From: Pseudomonas lundensis
GTDB taxonomy: Bacteria; Pseudomonadota; Gammaproteobacteria; Pseudomonadales; Pseudomonadaceae
Reading direction: 5' to 3'
Assembly: GCF_001042985.1 (NCBI RefSeq)
Contig: NZ_JYKY01000017.1
Location: 48,865 to 112,864 of the forward strand
Length of the DNA: 64,000 nt
Under the pieces are notes generated by a model. It saw only the letters and a list, made by a program, of their open reading frames with translations. It did not search any database and was not told the DNA's origin. Positions 60,490 to 64,000 of this stretch are shown one piece after another. The first letter of the stretch is position 1. Each line of letters starts with the position of its first letter. Position numbers and translations under genes: made by a program.

Positions 60490-61710
60490 ATGCCGATGAG
60501 ACAGTCGATGTCCACCTCCCCTGCCGCTCACAAACCCCTGAGCACTGCCCTGATCCTGCTGATGGCCACTGCGACGGGCCTGGCCGTGGCCAGCAACTAT
60601 TACGCCCAGCCTTTGCTGCACACCATCGCCCAAGAGCTGGGCTTGAGCATGAGCAGTGCCGGTACCGTCGTGATCACCGCCCAGTTGAGTTATGGCGCCG
60701 GCCTGCTGTTACTGGTGCCGCTGGGTGACCTGTTTGAGCAACGCCGCCTGATTGTCAGCATGACCGTCTTAAGCGCGCTGGGCTTGCTCTTGAGTGCTTT
60801 TGCCCCGTCGCTGACCCTGTTGCTGCTGGGTACGGCGGTCACCGGCTTGTTTTCTGTCTCGGCCCAGGTACTGGTGCCCATGGCTGCCAGCCTGACGGAT
60901 CCGCAAAGCCGGGGCCGGGTCGTAGGCACACTGATGAGCGGCCTGCTGCTGGGTATTCTGCTGGCACGCACCGTGGCAGGCGCCCTCTCTTCGGCAGGCG
61001 ATTGGCGCACCATTTACCTGCTGGCCGCCGCGCTCATGTTTATCAGCGCCCTCGCGCTGTACTGCGCCCTGCCCAATCATCATCAGAGCGCAGGGTTGAG
61101 CTATCCGAAACTGCTGGGATCGGTCTTTCGCCTGTTCGTGGAAGAGCCGGTATTGCGCCTGCGCGCGCTGTTGGGCCTGCTGACATTCTCGTTGTTTGCC
61201 TTGTTCTGGACACCCCTGGCCTTTCTGCTGGCACTGCCGCCCTACGGTTATTCTGACGCGGTGATCGGCCTGTTCGGGCTCGCGGGTGCCGTCGGTGCGG
61301 TGGCGGCCAATTGGGCCGGGCGCATGGCTGACCGTGGCAAGGGCCAACAGGCCACCACTGCCGGTTTATTGGTATTGCTGGCGTGCTGGCTGCCCATGGC
61401 ATTTGCCGGTAGCTCATTGGCCGCCCTGTTGATCGGCGTGCTGGCCTTGGACTTTGCCGTGCAACTGGTCCATGTGAGCAACCAGAACGCCGTGTTTCAA
61501 ATCCGGCCCGCGGCGCGCAATCGCCTTAACGCGGGTTACATCACCTGTTATTTCATTGGCGGCGCTCTGGGCTCGCTCGCGGGCGCACAAACCTACCCGG
61601 TTTACGGTTGGGAGGGCATCGTCATGGTCGGCGCCGTCATCGCGGCCCTGACCCTCGCAGTGTGGGGTTATGCCCTGCAACGAGAAAGCAAGCTGCAAGC
61701 TGTCGGGTAG
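60490..61710 (+). CDS. Major facilitator superfamily transporter
   Basis: A 406-residue inner-membrane transporter with 12 hydrophobic helices. The N-terminal half has SNYYAQPLLHTIAQELG and PLGDLFEQRRLIV (the loop 2-3 MFS signature), and the second half has AGRMADRGKGQ. YNYYAQP-type starts are common in the YybF/YgaY-like drug and metabolite efflux branch. The substrate is unknown. In-frame ATG codons at 60490 and 60508 are both possible starts. It is a single gene with no adjacent regulator. Confidence 0.9.
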   Translation: MPMRQSMSTSPAAHKPLSTALILLMATATGLAVASNYYAQPLLHTIAQELGLSMSSAGTVVITAQLSYGAGLLLLVPLGDLFEQRRLIVSMTVLSALGLLLSAFAPSLTLLLLGTAVTGLFSVSAQVLVPMAASLTDPQSRGRVVGTLMSGLLLGILLARTVAGALSSAGDWRTIYLLAAALMFISALALYCALPNHHQSAGLSYPKLLGSVFRLFVEEPVLRLRALLGLLTFSLFALFWTPLAFLLALPPYGYSDAVIGLFGLAGAVGAVAANWAGRMADRGKGQQATTAGLLVLLACWLPMAFAGSSLAALLIGVLALDFAVQLVHVSNQNAVFQIRPAARNRLNAGYITCYFIGGALGSLAGAQTYPVYGWEGIVMVGAVIAALTLAVWGYALQRESKLQAVG

Positions 61711-61822
61711 CTCGTGTTGCGGCGCTTTTCATCACCGGGTGAAGCCGCTAGGATGCTCAACACCTTGAAAACGGCCTGTCTTGGCAGGTCGTTTATTGCC
61801 CTGAATGGCCCCGAGAATACGA

Positions 61823-62119
61823 ATGATCCCTAAAGAATCCCGCAACGAACTGGCCCTGGATACGTTCATCAAAGGGCACCCTGAACTGATCGAAGAAATG
61901 AAAGACCTCAGCCACGAGGATCGCCAGCAGCAAATCCTCTGGGCATTTGAAGACGAAGCCCAAAGCCGTGGCCTCGAAGCCTGGGAGCTGGCCCTGGAAC
62001 TCATCGCCCGCTCGCCGGAAGAATTGGCCGCTATGCGCCGGGAAGTGCATCAGGAAGTCGCTGAAGCCCTGGACATGAGCTGGGAAGAATACTGCAGCTT
62101 CAACGACATCGCCGTTTGA
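61823..62119 (+). CDS. Small acidic conserved protein (DUF6388-like)
   Basis: A 98-residue acidic helical protein (MIPKESRNELALDTFIKGHP start; LDMSWEEYCSFNDIAV end). It has no membrane segment or catalytic motif. It resembles the short DUF6388 proteins common in Pseudomonas, an assignment from memory of length and the C-terminal WEEY region. The ATG at 61823 is preferred; one at 61805 is also in frame. Function unknown; it stands alone between the MFS gene and the secreted peptide gene. Confidence 0.7.
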   Translation: MIPKESRNELALDTFIKGHPELIEEMKDLSHEDRQQQILWAFEDEAQSRGLEAWELALELIARSPEELAAMRREVHQEVAEALDMSWEEYCSFNDIAV

Positions 62120-62236
62120 GCCTGACGCCCCCGTGACGCGGCGATTACCGAGTAACCGCTCGTCACTTGGGTGGCACGAACATGTGCAGTTCACACACCA
62201 ACATCATGTAGCCCTCCCCACTTTGGAGTCGACCTC

Positions 62237-62566
62237 ATGATGACCTTGATTAAACACCTGTCTTTCGCCACTGCCTTGGGCATGGTGTCCGTCAGCAGCT
62301 ATGCGGCTTCGTCTTCCACCGGCCCGACCCTTCCCGAAGGGCCCGCCCCCGCGCCAGCGACCCAAGGGATTGAGCCCACCATCAATCAGGATTCCAAAAT
62401 CCACAACGATGCGGACACCCCGACGCACCCGTCAGTCGATCCACGCATTCAAGGCAATGATCCAGGCCGTCAGGGCGGTATGAATACGGATGGCAATGGC
62501 CCGATAGGCGATGGCGAGCGCTCAGTCACGCCACCTTCGGTCTTACCCGGCCCAACCCAACCTTGA
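62237..62566 (+). CDS. Small secreted Pro/Gly-rich hypothetical protein
   Basis: A 109-residue precursor with a clear Sec signal peptide (MMTLIKHLSFATALGMVSV, cleaved after SYAA). The mature part is low in complexity: rich in Pro, Gly, Asn and Asp, with no predicted secondary structure (PEGPAPAPATQG, NDADTPTHPSVD). It is probably a disordered periplasmic or extracellular protein. A GGAG sequence lies at 62225-62228. Function unknown. Confidence 0.7.
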   Translation: MMTLIKHLSFATALGMVSVSSYAASSSTGPTLPEGPAPAPATQGIEPTINQDSKIHNDADTPTHPSVDPRIQGNDPGRQGGMNTDGNGPIGDGERSVTPPSVLPGPTQP

Positions 62567-62676
62567 TGCCGCCTGACGGGCAATGTTTCCACTGGAGATG
62601 AAAAGGTCGATGTAAGAAAAAAGAATTTCAAACACCTGCCGTGGTCCCAGTTATAACGACCACTCAGAGGCACAAG

Positions 62677-63093
62677 ATGAAATTCGATACCTTTTCCCAA
62701 GGACTTGCCAAGCAGGCAGGAAGCCCCAGAACATTCCAGATCGCCATTTTACTGATCGTGATATGGGCTGTTTCGGGGCCCTGGTTTCATTACAACGACA
62801 CGTGGCAACTGATCATTAACACCTCGACCACCATCATCACGTTCCTCATGGTGTTCCTCATTCAAAATACCCAGAACCGCGACAACGATGTGCTGCATAT
62901 CAAAATTGATGAACTGCTGCGCGTGACCAAAGAAGCACAAAACGCCGTGCTCAACCTGGACGCGCTGGACACCAAAGAGCTGCACAATATTCGCAAACAA
63001 TACAAACGCATCGGTGAAAACCAGTCAGTGGAAGTGACCTGCACCGAAACGGTCATCACCTCCAACGAAGAAACAACCGACGCCAAGGCCTAG
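62677..63093 (+). CDS. Low-affinity iron permease family protein
   Basis: A 138-residue membrane protein with two hydrophobic helices (ILLIVIWAVSGPWF and TIITFLMVFLIQNTQNRD), the signature pair of the low-affinity iron permease family (PF04120). The conserved FLIQNTQNRD is complete, and DVLHIKIDELLRV follows. The C-terminal tail is charged and cytoplasmic. Despite the name, direct iron transport by bacterial members is poorly supported. The ATG at 62677 is chosen because similarity begins there. It is convergent with the DUF4142 gene. Confidence 0.88.
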   Translation: MKFDTFSQGLAKQAGSPRTFQIAILLIVIWAVSGPWFHYNDTWQLIINTSTTIITFLMVFLIQNTQNRDNDVLHIKIDELLRVTKEAQNAVLNLDALDTKELHNIRKQYKRIGENQSVEVTCTETVITSNEETTDAKA

Positions 63094-63137
63094 CGACAGT
63101 GCGCTGACGCGCGTCAGCGCCAGCGCCACAGGGGCCA

Positions 63138-63677
63138 TTAACTGACCGGTTTATCCACCTCACCTTTTTGATGCGTAGTCGCCAACTTCTTGGCCATGTC
63201 CAGATGCATCTCCAGCTTCGGCAAATACTTCTTCGCAAACGCTTTAAGCTGCGGCGACGTTGACTGGTGAGCTTGCTGCTTAAAGAGCGAAATAGCGTCT
63301 TCGTGGGTTTTTACCTGATTGGCCACATACGCCACATCAAACGACGCGCCTTCCTGCACTTGCAGCATCATCGTCTTGGCCTTGCTCAAGACATCTTCTT
63401 CAGCCGCCACCTCCAGCCCTTGCTTCTGAGCAATATCCTTAAGGTCACGGTTGGCATCGGTGTAATCCTTGATCACTTCCACGGCATAGCTGTTGATATC
63501 GACCGACTTGGTTTTCTGAATCGCCATACGACTGTTCTCGATTTCCGCAATCCCTGCCGCAGACGCTTCGTCAACAAACTCAGCGGGGCTTGCAGCCACG
63601 GCAGAACCGGCCATGAACACGGCATAAGCCAACGCACAGCCCGCGACAAAACGCTTAGTGGCACTCGGGGTTTTCAT
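63138..63677 (-). CDS. DUF4142 periplasmic protein
   Basis: A 179-residue precursor. The signal peptide (KRFVAGCALAYAVFMAGSAVAA) is followed by a four-helix DUF4142 domain with the conserved pattern PAEFVDEASAAGIAEIENSRMAIQK near its start and ANQVKTHEDAISLFKQQA in the third helix. The fold resembles ferritin-like bundles but no metal ligands are evident. The mature protein should be periplasmic. Some members are linked to stress responses. It is convergent with the iron-permease-like gene, about 45 bases apart. Confidence 0.88.
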   Translation of the reverse strand: MKTPSATKRFVAGCALAYAVFMAGSAVAASPAEFVDEASAAGIAEIENSRMAIQKTKSVDINSYAVEVIKDYTDANRDLKDIAQKQGLEVAAEEDVLSKAKTMMLQVQEGASFDVAYVANQVKTHEDAISLFKQQAHQSTSPQLKAFAKKYLPKLEMHLDMAKKLATTHQKGEVDKPVS

Positions 63678-64000
63678 AACATGGCGGTCTCAAGGAGCAA
63701 GTGCAACAGTCAGTTAATTTTCTGAGCTTGCTAAGCGAAACAATCCCGCTTCCAAAACATCGTTATCAATGGGCGTCTGACCGAACCGAGCTTACCTGAC
63801 TAAGCACAATTTCCACTACCAAGTGCTTAGCCGTGATCAAGCCCTTCGGTGGCTGCAGCAGCGGCTATACACCCCCCCCCCTCATCGCTTAAACAATGGC
63901 TATACACACCCCCCCCTCCATCGCCAATGTGACGGCTTGGAATGACCCAATAGAAACACCCATTAGACGCATCCACCAGATAACTTGGAGGGCTTGCCCT
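63678..64000. other. Non-coding right edge of window
   Basis: About 320 bases without a recognisable gene. The first 150 bases are A/T-rich and should contain the promoter of the DUF4142 gene on the minus strand. A C-tract repeat pair occupies 63862-63926 and is listed separately. The last 60 bases cannot be assigned. Confidence 0.5.
63862..63926. repeat. Tandem-like direct repeat with poly-C tracts
   Basis: Two imperfect copies of a unit of about 30-35 bases: GGCTATACAC, a C tract, TC(C)ATCGC. The first C tract has ten C (63872-63881) and the second eight (63909-63916). GGCTATACAC occurs at 63863 and 63898. There are only two copies and no spacer structure, so this is not a CRISPR array. 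Homopolymers of this length are prone to slippage and also to sequencing error. Confidence 0.75.

Noticed and set aside
63862..63926. Possible CRISPR array
   Set aside because: Only two imperfect copies, separated by a few bases, with homopolymer tracts and no spacers or cas genes.
1..64000. tRNA, rRNA, insertion sequence or integrase
   Set aside because: No cloverleaf ending in CCA, no rRNA-like sequence, no transposase or integrase motifs and no flanking inverted repeats were seen in any gap.

Overview
The window is a contiguous piece of a Pseudomonas chromosome, most likely from the P. fluorescens-like branch of the genus. Three things support this: a psl exopolysaccharide operon of the non-aeruginosa layout, an elongation factor P with Arg32 next to its rhamnosyltransferase gene earP, and a very large DUF6543 (dermonecrotic-toxin type) protein of the kind found mainly in Pseudomonas. 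Gene density is high. I see no rRNA, tRNA, transposase, integrase or CRISPR array.

Layout. 1-3.8 kb: a degenerate Hpt-like protein, a NarX/UhpB-type sensor kinase with its NarL-type regulator, and the lipid kinase YegS. 4.2-19.4 kb: a tightly coupled twelve-gene psl-type operon, pslABDEFGHIJ, then an acyltransferase, pslK and pslC. It has a possible RpoS-type -10 and a possible RsmA/CsrA-binding hairpin in the leader, and ends in a strong hairpin. 19.4-23.1 kb: molybdenum cofactor genes (moeA, moaB, mobA), a small lipoprotein and an RNA pseudouridine synthase. 23.3-27.6 kb: a 1421-residue DUF6543 protein with less G/C-biased codons than its surroundings and an unrecognised C-terminus. This is the least explained gene in the window. 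27.7-33.6 kb: a glutaredoxin-like protein, a membrane O-acyltransferase, a CPA2 antiporter, a yqjD-yqjE-yqjK-like trio and a dGTPase.

34.0-45.2 kb is a signalling block. It holds a BvgA/EvgA-like regulator with its 1208-residue BvgS-like unorthodox sensor, a Cache-HAMP-GAF-HD-GYP c-di-GMP phosphodiesterase gene split by an in-frame amber codon, free-methionine sulfoxide reductase, a DUF815 ATPase and a second hybrid kinase. 45.2-53.2 kb is housekeeping and stress repair: gpx, msrB, alaA, htpX, tpm, an extradiol dioxygenase, a DEAD-box helicase with a long structured leader, and a spermidine-synthase-like protein. 53.3-63.7 kb carries class II DAHP synthase, a DUF1127 peptide, a LysR regulator, a TauE exporter, earP-efp, a Gre-like factor, a second DUF883 protein, an MFS transporter and several small envelope proteins. 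The last 300 bases are non-coding and hold an imperfect repeat with long C tracts.

How the parts fit: Psl synthesis and c-di-GMP turnover both bear on attached growth. The window pairs a Psl operon with a BvgAS-type system and a probably broken c-di-GMP phosphodiesterase. The functional link between them is inference.
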